From: Acanthosepion esculentum
Lineage: Eukaryota; Mollusca; Cephalopoda; Sepiida; Sepiidae
Assembly: GCA_964036315.1 (NCBI GenBank)
Contig: OZ038485.1
Coordinates: 100,795,102 to 100,859,101, forward strand
Direction of reading: 5' to 3'
DNA length: 64,000 bases
Shown: piece by piece, positions 42,340 to 53,058 of the stretch
How the letters are laid out: every line of letters begins with the position of its first letter
Numbering within the stretch: position 1 is the first letter of the stretch
Translations under genes and position numbers: made by a program
Notes under the pieces: generated by a model
The model's database searches: none
Seen by the model: only the letters and a program-made list of their open reading frames with translations
Told to the model about the DNA's origin: nothing

Positions 42340-42440
42340 TGTACTTCAGATGGTGACACAATACTCTATTTTTGCTCTGATCTGGATCTTGTAAAGATAG
42401 AAAAGAACAGGAGTTAAATAATTAATGGAGCAGTACAAAG
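42340..42440 (-). pseudogene. LINE RT fragment continuing the minisatellite
   Basis: The minus frame LFYLYKIQIRAKIEYCVTI (ILYLYKSQIRPKMEYC in relatives) lies directly downstream, in sense, of the 117-bp units and in frame with the first of them. Confidence 0.65.
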
Positions 42441-42464
42441 ACCCGTTTTTTTTTTTTTTCATAG

Positions 42465-43372
42465 TATCTTTAGCAATAGATCGGTTATATGAGATCCGCA
42501 TAAGGTCTGGGGTAAGCTTGAGTCGGAATAAGAGTTCAAGGCAAAAAGCCTCCTTGAAACAGGATGCATCTATCATTCCCGGATCTTTAGCAATAGATGA
42601 GATATATGAACTCTGCGTGAGGTCTGGGGTGAGCTTGAGTCAGAATAAGTGTTCAAGGAAAGAAACCTCCTTGAAACAAAACCCATCTATCATTCCCGCA
42701 TCTTTAGCAATAAATGGGATATATGAATTCTCTGTGAGGTCTGGGGTCAGCTTGAGTCAGAATAAGTGTTCTAGGAAAGAAATCTCCTTGAAACAAAACC
42801 CATCTATCATTCCAACATCTTTAGCAATAGATGAGATATATGAATTCTGCGTGAGGTCTGGGGTGAGCTTGAGTCAGAATACGTGTTCAAGGAAAGAAAC
42901 CTCCTTGAAAATAAAAACTAATCTATCATTCCAGCATCTTTAGCAATAGATGGGATATTTGAATTCTGTGTGAGGTCTGGGGTGAGCTTGAGTCAGAATG
43001 AGTGTTCAAGGAAAGAAACCTTCTTGAAACAAAACCCATCTATCATTCCAGGGTCTTTAGCAATAGATGAGATATATGAATTCTGTGTGAGGTCTGGGGT
43101 GAGCTTGAGTCAGAATAAGTGTTCAAGGAAAGAATTCTCTTTGAAACAAAACCCATTTATCATTGCAGCATCTTTAGCAACAGATGGGATATCTGAATTC
43201 TGCGTGAGGTCTGGGGTCAGCTTGAGTCAGAATAACTGTTCAAGGAAAGAAACCGTCTTGAAGCAATACACATCTATCATTCCAGCGTCTTTAACATTAG
43301 AACAGATATATGAGTTCCGCGAGATGGTTGGGGTGAGCTTGAGTCGGTATAGGTGTTCAAGAAGCCTCCTTT
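42465..43372 (-). repeat. 117-bp minisatellite derived from LINE RT codons
   Basis: Eight units; the word GTCTGGGG recurs at 42505, 42622, 42739, 42856, 42975, 43092 and 43209 (117, once 119 bp). In the minus (LINE sense) frame each unit reads LKLTPDLTQNSYISSIAKDA plus about 19 more residues, similar to the PDL.W..YI.SIAK region just before LYLYKSQIRP in this LINE family. Inner units share a stop (TGA) where the outermost left and right units have CGA, so the array expanded after a mutation. Plus-strand frames (172 and 134 codons) are antisense. Confidence 0.85.
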
Positions 43373-43429
43373 AGTGAACACCTACCTATCCATCATGACA
43401 AATAGAATTTCGGGTCAGCTCGGTGATGG

Positions 43430-43925
43430 CGGAATTTTACTCGTTTTGTTTTGGACATATTGAATTTTGCAAACCAGACCTTCCTGGTCAGATATCACTT
43501 GTCAGATTCTGGTCACGCAGATTTCTACGGTCAATCTTCTGAAGGGACACATTCCTTACTTCCACCAGTCCATACTTTTATAGTTAAGACCCGCCATTCC
43601 ACGCACACAGGGTCGAATCATTCTCATTCTACTTCGTATTCAACTGGTAAGTAGGAAGAGCCGCTTGCAAGAGCATTCTTGCCTGATCACTACGATCTTC
43701 TATTCTTGGTCAATCGTTTTCTATCCTACATATCCTTACAACATGCATTTTTACGTTTTTTCTTTACGCCCTTACAACGCCCTCATTCAGTTACCCTCTG
43801 CCTTGATTTGCTCATGGGTCTTGTTTCGCGTGAATAGTAGTATAGAAAACTGGAAAAGTTTGCCCGTACCCACACGTTTGAAGTTCGACATTCCTTTCGA
43901 CGCTATGTAATATTTACTCTTTGAG
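43430..43925 (+). pseudogene. CR1/Jockey-like LINE C-terminal fragment
   Basis: Plus frames give LLPPVHTFIVKTRHSTHTGS, later ENWKSLPVPTR and LKFDIPFDAM; matches the tail 'SLVPPV.TF..RTRH.TH' seen at 5026-5280. Broken into several frames. Confidence 0.55.
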
Positions 43926-44170
43926 GAAGACCAATAAATGCTAACAGGTACTGATATCTAACTCATTGGCGCTAGGATCAGTTTTTTATTTTTATAATAT
44001 AAACATCTGATTTTCTAATGTCTTTGGTGCGGGTAGTTGGCAGTTTTTGTCACTGCTCACCTGTGTCGAATACACCTGTATAATATTATGTTGCAATAGT
44101 TGTGTTTTGCTATGCATGGTAAATTTAATCGATCTAATATCTGTCATATCCTCCCCTTTGCACGGGCAAT
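43926..44170. other. No recognisable feature
   Basis: Unassigned AT-rich sequence. Confidence 0.45.
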
Positions 44171-44880
44171 AGCTCAACTTATAAAAATATAATATTGTAG
44201 TCCGTATCGCGGGAGGAAGTTTGCGTGGTTCGTTAACATCATTAGTCCATCGACTGCTTCAGTCGTCGTGGGTACCTGAGAGCAGAAGAAACAGATTTTG
44301 ATTCCTCTTCACCATGATCTTTTCCAACATGTTGTCGTCGCCTATTTCCTCCTTCACTGACGGACTACACCTCGGACCTGCTTACTTGAGCGGTGAATCC
44401 GCTTCGTGTAACAACCTTTGCTTTTTTCAATATATTCATATAATCGGCAACCGAATGTGTGCGCAAACGTTGTAAACAATCACCAGACAATAATCGACAG
44501 GTTTAATTCGATTTTCGACCTTGATTTCTTGAATTTTTTAAAGCAAAACGACTGGTAAGACGCGCATCCATCGACGACGACAAAGGTGCGGCGCCCACCA
44601 ATCGGTCGCCCGAACTGCGACCCCGCCCGTCGACTCGACTCGACTCGCAGACGAGGTCTGTCCACTCAGGTTTTGGATCCAGAGCTCTTCTTCTATACAG
44701 GTTGCCAGCCAAAGGTTATAGGACCCAGTCCGTCCTGTTATTTTACTCATAGCTGAGGTAAAAAAATAGATGTATCCATACCTTTCCCACGTAAGGTAAT
44801 CTAATGAACTCGGCTGGAATTCGAACTCTGCTCTCCGATCCCTCAGTCGGAGCTTCTGTCGATTGCTCCACTTCAATAAA
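44170..44880 (-). mobile_element. tRNA-headed SINE-like element
   Basis: On the minus strand the head has TGGAGCAATCGACAG (box A-like, 44870-44856) and AGAGTTCGAATTCC (box B-like, 44828-44815). The body (44640-44800) is shared with 16660-16830. A GC-rich part with repeated CGACTCGACTCG lies at 44580-44660. How far left the element extends is unclear; short ORFs at 44480-44876 are incidental. Confidence 0.5.
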
Positions 44881-45169
44881 AAATAACAGTGATATTTCTA
44901 TTCATCCTCCCTTTGGCTAAGGCTTATTTTGAGAGTATCTATTAAAGCAGATTCTGCTCAAAGCAGCAGAGATTTAGCAAAAGATGCAACGCATCCTGTT
45001 CAGCAAAACACGAACATCGAACGCAACCTGAGAAGAAATCAAAGGAAAAAAAAATCTGAATTGTCCATGAACTCTGACCAATATATCGGATGCAGAGTTT
45101 AATCATTTGATGAATAAAAATGAAAACTTTCTTTTTTTTACCAACGGATTATTACAAATCATAAGAAAC
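44881..45169. other. No recognisable feature
   Basis: Unassigned. Confidence 0.45.
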
Positions 45170-45280
45170 GGATGTTCAATCTCGAAATATTGTTTTATGT
45201 TTTCATTTTACTTGAGTCTAGAGTTAAATACTGGTCAGGTTTATACTTCAGTCAGTATGCAAAAATTTAGTCGGTTTTAT

Positions 45281-45350
45281 AACAATCATCAGAGTTAAGC
45301 AACTTCGAGGCCGGCCAATATGTAGATGGGGAAATACATACGTCCTACAA
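45281..45350 (+). pseudogene. 5S rRNA-like fragment, copy 1
   Basis: CATCAGAGTTAAGCAACTTC, then GGCCGGCCAATATGTAGATGGG follows the middle and 3' part of animal 5S rRNA (GATCACCGAAGTTAAGCAAC ... GGATGGGTGACC). It covers the 5S internal box A and box C region but lacks the 5' third. Confidence 0.6.
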
Positions 45351-45564
45351 TCCGAAATACGTTTCCGCTTCAAATATACTTGATTCGTATAAGTAAAAAT
45401 TGGCCGGTTTTAAACTTGAGTCCATGGCTTAACATTGTTCAGGTTTATACATGAGTCTATATGTAAACATCAGTCTGGTTTATACTTGAGTCTACAGTTA
45501 AATATTGGCCGGGTTTATACTTGAGACAATATGCATAATTTAGTCGGTTTTATAATTCGGTCTG

Positions 45565-45650
45565 TCACGATCATCACGATCATCAGAGTTAAGCAACTTC
45601 CTGGCCGGCCAATATGTAGATGGGGGAACGCATACGTACTACAATCCGAA
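45565..45650 (+). pseudogene. 5S rRNA-like fragment, copy 2
   Basis: Same segment 285 bp downstream; here the preceding GATCATCACGATCATCAGAG is closer to 5S, with a 9-bp internal duplication. Not a functional 5S gene. Confidence 0.6.
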
Positions 45651-46072
45651 ATACGTTTCCGCTTCAAATATACTTGATTCGAAAAATTTGCCGGTTTTAA
45701 ACTTGATCCCATGGCTTAACATTGTTCAGGTTTATACATGAGTCTATATGTAAACATTAGTCTGGTTTATACTTGAGTCTATAGTTAAATACTGGTCTTT
45801 TTTTTTTTTACTTGAGTTCGTATATAAGTTTTATATTTGAGTTTTAAAGCTAAACATTGATCGGATTCATACTTGTGTTTATAGTAAGCCTAGATCAGGA
45901 TTATACTTGCGTCTATAGATAAGTATTGGTCAGTTTTATACTTGAGCCTATATGTAAACATCGGTCGGGTTCATACGTTTTATAGCATAATATATTTGAT
46001 GCTGCGTGATTTTATTACGCGATTCTATTTTTTTTTTCATCCTATTATAATTAAATATGTTTAATAGTGTAA

Positions 46073-46614
46073 AGATTATGTCCCGGAAACCAATTGCAAG
46101 AAAATTTCCATTCTGGTGTGAAATTGCCTGATTAATTCCAAAAATGACAATAAAAATTTGCGGATGAATACCGTTTAGGAGATATTGACAATGTTATTTC
46201 GACCTTTTGCGCGTCTACTCGGCCTCCATTACTAGCGTTGTTTACATACGTTTGCCTTGAGTAATAATGCGCGGAAGCTTACTTAGTTAACGGCCTTTTT
46301 ACTGATGTTCTTTACTTCTTACTCGTCTGAGCAATTTTCACGAAATTTAATTTAAAGTTCCCGCATTAAGCAGTAATGAAGACAAGTGAATCTTCCATGT
46401 ATTATTACTCTAGGCAAACATATGTAAAAAAAAAAAAAAAAAAGTAGCAATGGCGGCCGAGCTGTATCCGCGACGCGAACGAGGCCGAAATTAAATTGTC
46501 TATAACTCCTAAACCGTTTTCTTCCGCAAACTTTTATTGTTATTTTTTAAATAAGCATCTAATTTTACACCAGAATGGAAATGATTATTACAATTGGTTT
46601 CCGGGGCTTAATCT
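46073..46614. mobile_element. Long-TIR fold-back DNA element
   Basis: 542 bp. Arms of about 210-230 bp (46073-46290 and 46385-46614) are imperfect inverted copies: AGATTATGTCCCGGAAACCA against the inverse of AGATTAAGCCCCGGAAACCA at the ends, and GTAATAATGCGCGGAAG against CTTCCATGTATTATTAC near the centre. No transposase. A 17-base A-run lies in the right arm. Confidence 0.8.
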
Positions 46615-47179
46615 GCAAATGTAATTTTTTTTAATTTCACATATATATGAACAATAGAAGTAGATAGGTTCGCCTATCGTCCTGTTCACACTAATCACTG
46701 TCCTTTAAACAGGGGTTGAGGTTTATCCCTGTTTATGATTGGATTCCCCGTTCCTTCAAAAATCTTTTCATGTTCTTTCACTCCCTTGCGTCTTAGTGAC
46801 ATTATCGCCTTGCATGGAGGGAACTGGTTAAAAGAAAAAACAAAATATTATTCAACAACAGTAACACAACGTTGAAATCGTGAAAATGTTGAACAGAGAC
46901 CAAAGAACTGCGACCAAAAAAAAAAAGAAATTGAAAGCGTTGCAAAGATGAAAACAAGAAAAGAAAATCTCTTGAAAAATATCACAAAAAGAAATATGAA
47001 TAAAATAATGCGACAAGTGAATTGCCAAGCAAGAAAATATTTGAAAAAGTTGTTGCGAATATCAACAAAGTAAAAAGAGACAGAATAATAAAAAAAAAAC
47101 ACTGGATGAAGACATGAAAACAACAAAACTATCCTCTTTAAGTTAAAATACAAATACAACGTCTAATTCAGGCAACCGT
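46615..47179. other. No recognisable feature
   Basis: The minus frame 46848-47159 (Phe-rich, 103 codons) has no known domain. 46680-46800 shares CCCTGTTTATGATTGGATTC-like words with 49560-49640, so part is a dispersed repeat. Confidence 0.45.
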
Positions 47180-47770
47180 CCTGGGTAAGACGTTAAACTA
47201 CATCCGCCTCCTGGATAAGACGATAAACTACGTCCAGCAGCAAGGCCTCTGATCAGGAGGTTTTGAGGAGCGAGGAACCACCTCTTAATTGCTGGCGTTC
47301 CCAGGTCCACCATGACCCGGGGTGGTAGCATCTGTTAGGGTCCCAGCTATGGGCAAATAGTTAACTATTATCAGCAATACTTTTTTGAAAAAAATTATTA
47401 CCAGCAATAAAATTTTGAAGGAAAAATATTATCAGAAACAGATTTTTGACAAAACAAAATATGACCAGCAATAAAAAAAATTTTTGTCGGCATTAAATAA
47501 CCCATTGAGGTTGATATGCCGTAAAACAAAATAAACCAAACCAATCTAAACCAAAGAATACATATTCTATTTACACGAATATATCCTAAAAATGTTATCG
47601 GCATTAAATAACCCATTGAGGTTGAAATGCCGTAAAACAAAATAAACCAAACCAATCTAAACCAAAGAATACATATTCTGTTCATCCTAATCTATCCTAA
47701 AAATGTTTTCGGCATTAAATAACCCATTGAGGTTGATATACCGTTAAACAAAATAAACCAAACCAAACCT
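47180..47770 (+). mobile_element. Composite repeat C, copy 9 with triplicated 3' module
   Basis: 5' module 47190-47370, a short tandem core (47370-47480) and three copies of the 3' module at exactly 111-bp spacing (GGCATTAAATAACCC at 47489, 47600, 47711). The 37-residue repeat seen in the minus frame 47398-47685 is a by-product of the 111-bp period. Confidence 0.75.
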
Positions 47771-47939
47771 AATTCATGCAAAGTATTAATGATTTGATTT
47801 ATTTATTCATTCATATTCTACGGATTATCAACAAGTTATTTAAAGTGTTGAAACCTTGGAAGTTCAAAACGGCCATATTAATGTAAAACAATTATTTATT
47901 CTTGTATATGAAGCATTTTGTTTAATAAATATATGTTTC

Positions 47940-48235
47940 TCCATCTTATAACTTTTGGATTGATTTATAACTTTAAACGTTATATTTTGCGTCTACTAAT
48001 ATTCAAGTAGACGCTCCGTTTACTTATTAAACAGTATATATATTTATTTTCGTCTACCGAATATGTCTGTAAGAATTATTGCTGCCGAAATACAACTTGC
48101 GCATTCAAGAAATCTTAGTAAAATTACCTGTGTTATCGAGGAAAACACCGTTGGATCGCGTGTGCTTACCGCTCGGCTATGAAGGACGTCTCAGCTAAGC
48201 AAGTTCCTATCTTCCGTTATTAGGGAAAGTACATA
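47940..48235 (-). mobile_element. tRNA-SINE-like repeat
   Basis: The minus strand has a strong box A, TAGCCGAGCGG (48179-48169), followed by CAAGTTGTATTTCGGCAGC and a GACATATTCGGTAGACGAAA body related to 34745-34785 and 11765-11870. Box B is not convincing. Confidence 0.45.
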
Positions 48236-48289
48236 TTCTTCATTCAGATTTTTTTCTCGAAATTTTCTTATCTGCTCAGTTTCGTATTT

Positions 48290-48775
48290 GTTGTAGCATA
48301 CCTACAGACGATAATGGGTATGCCCCTATTCACATAAATACAGTAGTAAATACTGTATGTTGGTCTGCAGTTGGAGATTCGTCTCCAGCTGTGCTGGTCA
48401 AACTTTCTGCCTCCGGGCTGAGAGGATACCCAGACGAGGCTATGTCGAAGGGAAAAGTCTCGTTTCGGGAAACAGCGACCCGACACAGTTTTATACGGAA
48501 TTTACGTGGAATTTTTAGCCGAGTCTGCGGGCTCGGATACCCAACACTAAATTCGGCCTTGTGTCACATCTGACTGCGTGGGGCGGTTGGTAAATATCCT
48601 GCAGTTGGAGATTCATTGTGGAATTCATTTGAATCACTTCTACCAGTTGACTACTTCTTCTACGCGCCGCTGGCGAATCTTATACGTGTTGTTCTTTTCC
48701 TAAGTATTATCGTTCATTTCCAGCCTTCGTTTGATTATTCTATTCAGTAACATTCCCAAGGTTACAACAGTATGC
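48290..48775. repeat. Dispersed repeat D, second copy
   Basis: Matches 7140-7790 from GTAGCATACCTACAGACGAT to CAGTAACATTCCCAAGGTTA, but with only one of the two internal 220-bp blocks. Confidence 0.7.
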
Positions 48776-49029
48776 GACACGTAAACAAAACCATTTCTAA
48801 AGAATTAGTGGCTTTATTTTTAATCTGACATTTTTTATTACTTCAAATGTTTACGCTTCGGATACGAAAGTGAAGTATACGATACGGATACGAAAGTGAG
48901 TTATGAAGATTCCGAGAAAATAATCTGAGTGGAGAGGCTGTGCTTCACTAATTCCAAAAGCAACGCTGTTTGTCGGACAGTTAGTGCTGAAGGTTTGCTT
49001 TATCGAAAAAGCCCATTTCCCAATTCTTC
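48776..49029. other. No recognisable feature
   Basis: A short direct duplication GGATACGAAAGTGA (48857, 48885) only. Confidence 0.45.
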
Positions 49030-49510
49030 CTCTTCTGTGTGCAGCATCCCTTAAAGAGCGATCATGGCTCTCCACAGCTTCACGTCCTTTGTAATTCTTA
49101 GATAGTTTTGTCATTTTGATAACTCTCCTAAAACCTTATCGTCTTGACCCAAGTATATCTCGTGAGTATCAATTTTTCCAAACCCTCTTTGCTCATCATG
49201 CATCTGTGAAATTTCATCTGTCAGTTTCAGATTCCAAGTATAAGTCTTTCTTCTTTCCTATTTTTTTTCTTTTCATTTTCCCTAAAAAATTGTTGTCGCT
49301 GACATATTTAGTCCATGGTATTCTCAGCATCCTTCTGTAGAATCACATTTTCATCTTTCAAGTCTCTTCTTCATCTTTGAGGAGATTTTCCAGTATTCAC
49401 GGCCATATAGGATAGATATTACGCTTTTATTTGTATTTTTATGTTTCTAACAAAGTTTTGTTTTTTCTTAATAATTTGCTTAACTTTTGGAAGGCATCTT
49501 TAGAATTTCG
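49030..49510 (-). pseudogene. RTE-like LINE C-terminal fragment
   Basis: Inverse of CATGGCTCTCCACAGCTT (WRAM block), TTTCCAAACCCTCTTTGC (RKEGLEN) and CAGCATCCTTCTGTAGAATC (RRMLR) in the right order. Many breaks. Confidence 0.6.
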
Positions 49511-49874
49511 GTGTAACATACCGTCCGCTATTAAAACACTTTGCCCAACCTTTTGAACGGGAATAGAGGTCTATCCTTTGTTTCTTATTTAGGATTGGGT
49601 TTCCGGTCTTTTGCATTCTCTTTCACTCCCAGTGACCTCTGGCGTATTAGTGGCGACACTGCTTGGGGTGAATTGATAAAAACAATTAATTTTGTATTTG
49701 TTTGATATCGGTGTCTCTGATTCGAATCTAGGACAACTGTCCGACGGAGAAGAAGCCGACGGCCACTTCTTAAAATAAAGTGGAAGAAGAAATGACTAAA
49801 CATCAATTGTAAGAAAACAGAAGACAACAGGAACAGTCCGAACTATGAATTAGAGGCTATCCAGACAACTGACC

Positions 49875-50110
49875 GACTGAGAAAAGCCCGACGGCCAAAT
49901 ACCCGACTGACAAGAGCCCGATAACCAAATGCCCGACTGACAAGAGCTTGACGACCAAATGCCCGACTGACAAGAGCCCGACGGATAACTGCCCGACTGA
50001 CAAGAGCCCGACAACCAAATGCCCGACTGACAAGAGCTTGACGACCAAATGCCCGACTGACAAGAGCCCGACGGATTTCCCGACTGACAAGAGCCCGACA
50101 GACAACTTTT
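49875..50110 (-). repeat. 30-bp tandem array, left arm
   Basis: About eight units of GCCCGACTGACAAGAGCCCG plus 10 variable bases (ACGACCAAAT or similar). The 10-residue periodic peptides (VGLLSVGHLV) follow from the 30-bp period. Confidence 0.93.
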
Positions 50111-50493
50111 CCGTTAAGGAAAATTGCCCGACGAAAAAATGCCCAATACAGACAAATGTCGACGGAAAAATGCCCGATGTTTATATATATGTAGAATATT
50201 TAGATATTTTTGCTGTTATTCGAAACGGAAAGTTATAGATAATAATTCCATCCTCCTTCTCATAGAGATGAAAACCCTGTGCCAAGGAGAAGCTTACTAT
50301 TTGTTGGATACAAGATATTATGTCGTGACTGCAAGAGTTGGTTTGTTTAATATTAAATTCACTCTTATTATTACTTTCATTATTGCCTTCTTAATCAATA
50401 TTTAAGTTTATAATTACTATTTGCATCAATTATACTATTGTTAACATTATTATTATTATTACTGGAACATTATCTATATCTATAATTCTCAAA
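50111..50493. other. Interior of fold-back, left part
   Basis: Transitional degenerate array units, then AT-rich unassigned sequence. Confidence 0.45.

Positions 50494-50558
<65 letters not shown>
50494..50558. repeat. GT microsatellite
   Basis: About 32 GT units. Confidence 0.97.
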
Positions 50559-50559
<1 letters not shown>

Positions 50560-50981
50560 TCAGATGTTGTTTATGCGTTTCCACAGTTTTCGATGAAATT
50601 TTTTTTGTTTGATAGATAATTCTTCAATGCCGGTTCAAATTGTTGGCGGAAATGGCCATCCACTACTTCCTGTCCATTATAACTCTTGGTAACGTTATGC
50701 TATTTGCTAACTGTTCTTGGATATATATCTTTACATAAAAAATTAAAAAAAAAACAAATATTTTAAATTATTACAATAATATTATTTATTATTTTACAGT
50801 TTCTTTTTCAGGGCCACCCCTATTCAAATTGTTAGCCCCTTATTTGGGGATGTGCCTCAGTCGCCCCCAATTATTGTTACTAATTTTGATTTTCGGGTGT
50901 GCTGACTTTAAATTTAAATTGCTCCACCTGAACGGCAATAATTCCCAGTAATGAAAGAACCGGGCAAAGACAGGTCATACT
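50559..50981. other. No recognisable feature
   Basis: Unassigned sequence inside the fold-back. Confidence 0.45.
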
Positions 50982-50985
50982 GCTA

Positions 50986-51032
<47 letters not shown>

Positions 51033-51060
51033 CATTATTATTATTATTATTATTATTATT
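50982..51060. repeat. TTA microsatellite
   Basis: About 26 ATT units with one ATC interruption. Confidence 0.97.
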
Positions 51061-51361
51061 GTAACAAAAAAGAGCAAAATCATAAAAAATATATCAAAGG
51101 TTTAAAACTATTGAAATTTACTTTTTAGTATGATAAACAATTGCCAGTGAAAATCAATAGTGAAGAATCAAAATTCTTCTAACTCTCTCTCTCTCTTTCT
51201 CTATCTATCTATCTATCTATCTATCTGTCTATCCAAAAATTGGTTCTATTTTTCAATGTGTAACAAGAGGAAAACTTATTGCACTAAAATGATGCATTTC
51301 CATTTGAATCACGCCAAAAATATCTTCTGTCGAATCCATATCGTGTATTTTTCTGTTGGGC

Positions 51362-51745
51362 AATTGTTTTTATCAGGCAGTTGTCCATCGGGCTCTTGTC
51401 AGTCTGTCATTTGGCCGTCGGGCTCTTGTCAGTCGGAAATTTGGCCGTCGGGTTCTTGTCAGTCAGTCATTTGGCCGTCAGGCTTTTGTCAGTCAGGCAT
51501 TTGGCCGTCGGGCTCTTGTCAGTCGGGCATTTGGTCGTCAGGCTCTTGTCAGTCAGTTATTTGGCCGTCGGGCTTTTGTCAGTCAGTCATTTGGCCGTCG
51601 GGCTTTTGTCAGTCGGGCATTTGCTCGTCAGGCTCTTGTCAGTCGGGCATTTGGTCGTCGGGCTCTTGTCAGTGAGTCATTTGGCCGTCGGGCTTTTGTC
51701 AGTCAGTCATTTGGCCGTTGGGCCTTTGTCAGTCGGTCAGTTGAC
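51362..51745 (+). repeat. 30-bp tandem array, right arm
   Basis: About thirteen units of GGGCTCTTGTCAGTCGGGC plus ATTTGGCCGTC, the inverse of the left array. Three overlapping long frames arise from the period. Confidence 0.93.
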
Positions 51746-51842
51746 CGGATATCCTTTAATTCGTAATTCAGACTGTTCCTGCTGTCTTCTGTTTTCTTAC
51801 AATTAATGTTTAGTCATTTCTTCTCGCCCCACTTTATTTTAA

Positions 51843-52350
51843 GATGTAGGTTTTTAAATTTCAGCCAGAAATAACGCTAATTGATCAGACAAATGAATGC
51901 TGGACGTTTTCTTTATGGTTTAGACTCATTTAACCACGTCTGAAACCATAATACAAAGAAACTTAGATAAAAAAAGGTTGCTCAATCCCTAATGGCTAGC
52001 AAACGCAGAATGAAACTATCAAACAGAAAGAGAACGAGATTAGATAAAAGGGTTCACTGGTAACACGGAGAATGGGGTAGTCACGATCGTCATTGAAGGA
52101 TTTCAGAAAGACCTTTTCCAGTAATAGAATCATAATGGGTGTTGCAGATTCTTCTTCTGATAATAATACGACATAAGTATAACTTTATATACCCTTTTAT
52201 GTGTATAAATGTGTTCATGGTGCCTTTGTCTGAGTGAGTAATCTCCATTCGTTTGAATCTTATCTTCTTCCCGTTCTCTCTTTCTCTCTCATCCCCAGCA
52301 ACCTTCCCGTCAATTTTGACCATTTGGAAGCTATCATTACAGCCTACCAA
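51843..52350. repeat. Dispersed repeat E flank
   Basis: 51843-51950 matches 19080-19180 (CAGCCAGAAATAACGCTAAT); 52040-52140 matches 19765-19870. The remainder is unassigned. Confidence 0.55.
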
Positions 52351-52524
52351 ATTAACAAAATTTTATTTCCCTTTCCTTGTACATAGCCACCTTCCCCAAA
52401 CGTACACTCAAACTAAAGACGAACGCTTTCGCAGTCACAAACCCAACGATAGCAATTTGGTCACGAAATGAAATTTCCTAATGGCGTCTACATTTTAAGC
52501 AAGTGAAAGAGGTAGGCCGACGAC

Positions 52525-52681
52525 GTGAAGATTCCTCGCAGTGATCACATGACACTAAACAGCCAATCAAAATCTCCATCTGATTCCCACCGTTTAGATA
52601 TCTTGTTTTATTTCTTTATTTCTTTCTTTCTTTATTTATTTATTTCCCTCATCCTTCTCTCTCTCTCTCTATCTCTCTCTT

Positions 52682-52712
<31 letters not shown>

Positions 52713-53058
52713 TTCTATCTTTCTTTCTATCTTTGTCTCTCTCTTTCTCTCTTTAAATCCTCCATTTTCTCCGGTCATCAATGCACCTCGGCAGCTCTCA
52801 ACTAAAATCTGTGATTCTATTCGCAAGCTTCTCTATCAGACGCCATTTTTTTTCTCTCAAACTGCTTCGCTTCTTCATTCGGATATCCTGTTGCACGAGT
52901 CGACGTCATTTGAAAGCTTTTCACACTGTGATGGCTTCGCGAAGTCTACAGTGTCTGACACAACCGACTCCAAAGGGTCGCTTATGCTCTTCACCTATCT
53001 ATTTCTGATAGTCATTGTTTTTATTTTTAGTAGCTGCTTGCTTTTATCCCAGCATTAG
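52525..53058 (+). CDS. Uncertain ORF or 3' exon with C-terminal membrane segment
   Basis: 177-codon open frame. Codons about 30-85 lie over a CT microsatellite and are not protein-like. The last about 88 codons (from near 52797) are complex, non-repetitive sequence ending in a strongly hydrophobic LMLFTYLFLIVIVFIFSS segment six residues before the stop, like a tail anchor. A CT tract followed by GGCAG at 52788-52797 could be a splice acceptor, so a terminal exon 52798-53058 is conceivable. No homologue recognised; chance ORF is equally likely. Confidence 0.25.
52610..52756. repeat. CT-rich microsatellite
   Basis: TTTC/TTTA units then CT runs with TTTCTATC interruptions. Confidence 0.95.

Larger units (their letters stand above)
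45170..45990. repeat. Tandem GTTTATACTTGAGTC array with 285-bp duplication
   Basis: About 45-50 bp units around GGTTTATACTTGAGTCTATA. Within it a longer block is duplicated: 45238-45522 and 45523-45800, each including a 5S-like segment and GAAATACGTTTCCGCTTC. The minus ORF 45515-45712 is incidental. Confidence 0.85.
49769..51842. mobile_element. 2-kb fold-back structure with inverted 30-bp arrays
   Basis: Left arm 49769-50110 and right arm 51362-51842 are inverted relatives: outer parts share CTTAAAATAAAGTGG, GAAATGACTAAACAT and GTAAGAAAACAGAAGAC, inner parts are 30-bp tandem arrays in opposite orientation. The 1.25-kb interior holds GT and TTA microsatellites and no transposase. The outer flanks match dispersed repeat E (18971-19184). 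Looks like a non-autonomous fold-back element or an inverted duplication. Confidence 0.7.

Noticed and set aside
42425..43374. Plus-strand proteins with a 39-residue repeat (SLAIDEIYEFCVRSGVSLSQ)
   Set aside because: The minus strand matches a LINE reverse transcriptase; the plus frames are antisense and break at a 2-bp length change.
45281..45350. Functional 5S rRNA gene
   Set aside because: Only the middle and 3' part is present with many changes; the 5' third and terminator are missing.
48160..48235. Functional tRNA gene
   Set aside because: Box A is good but no acceptor stem or proper T arm can be formed; it belongs to a dispersed SINE-like repeat.
49875..50110. CRISPR array
   Set aside because: Units are contiguous 30-bp repeats with no unique spacers, in a eukaryotic repeat context and without cas genes.
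51356..51806. Three overlapping long frames with 10-residue periodicity
   Set aside because: A 30-bp period keeps all frames open; no evidence of a protein.
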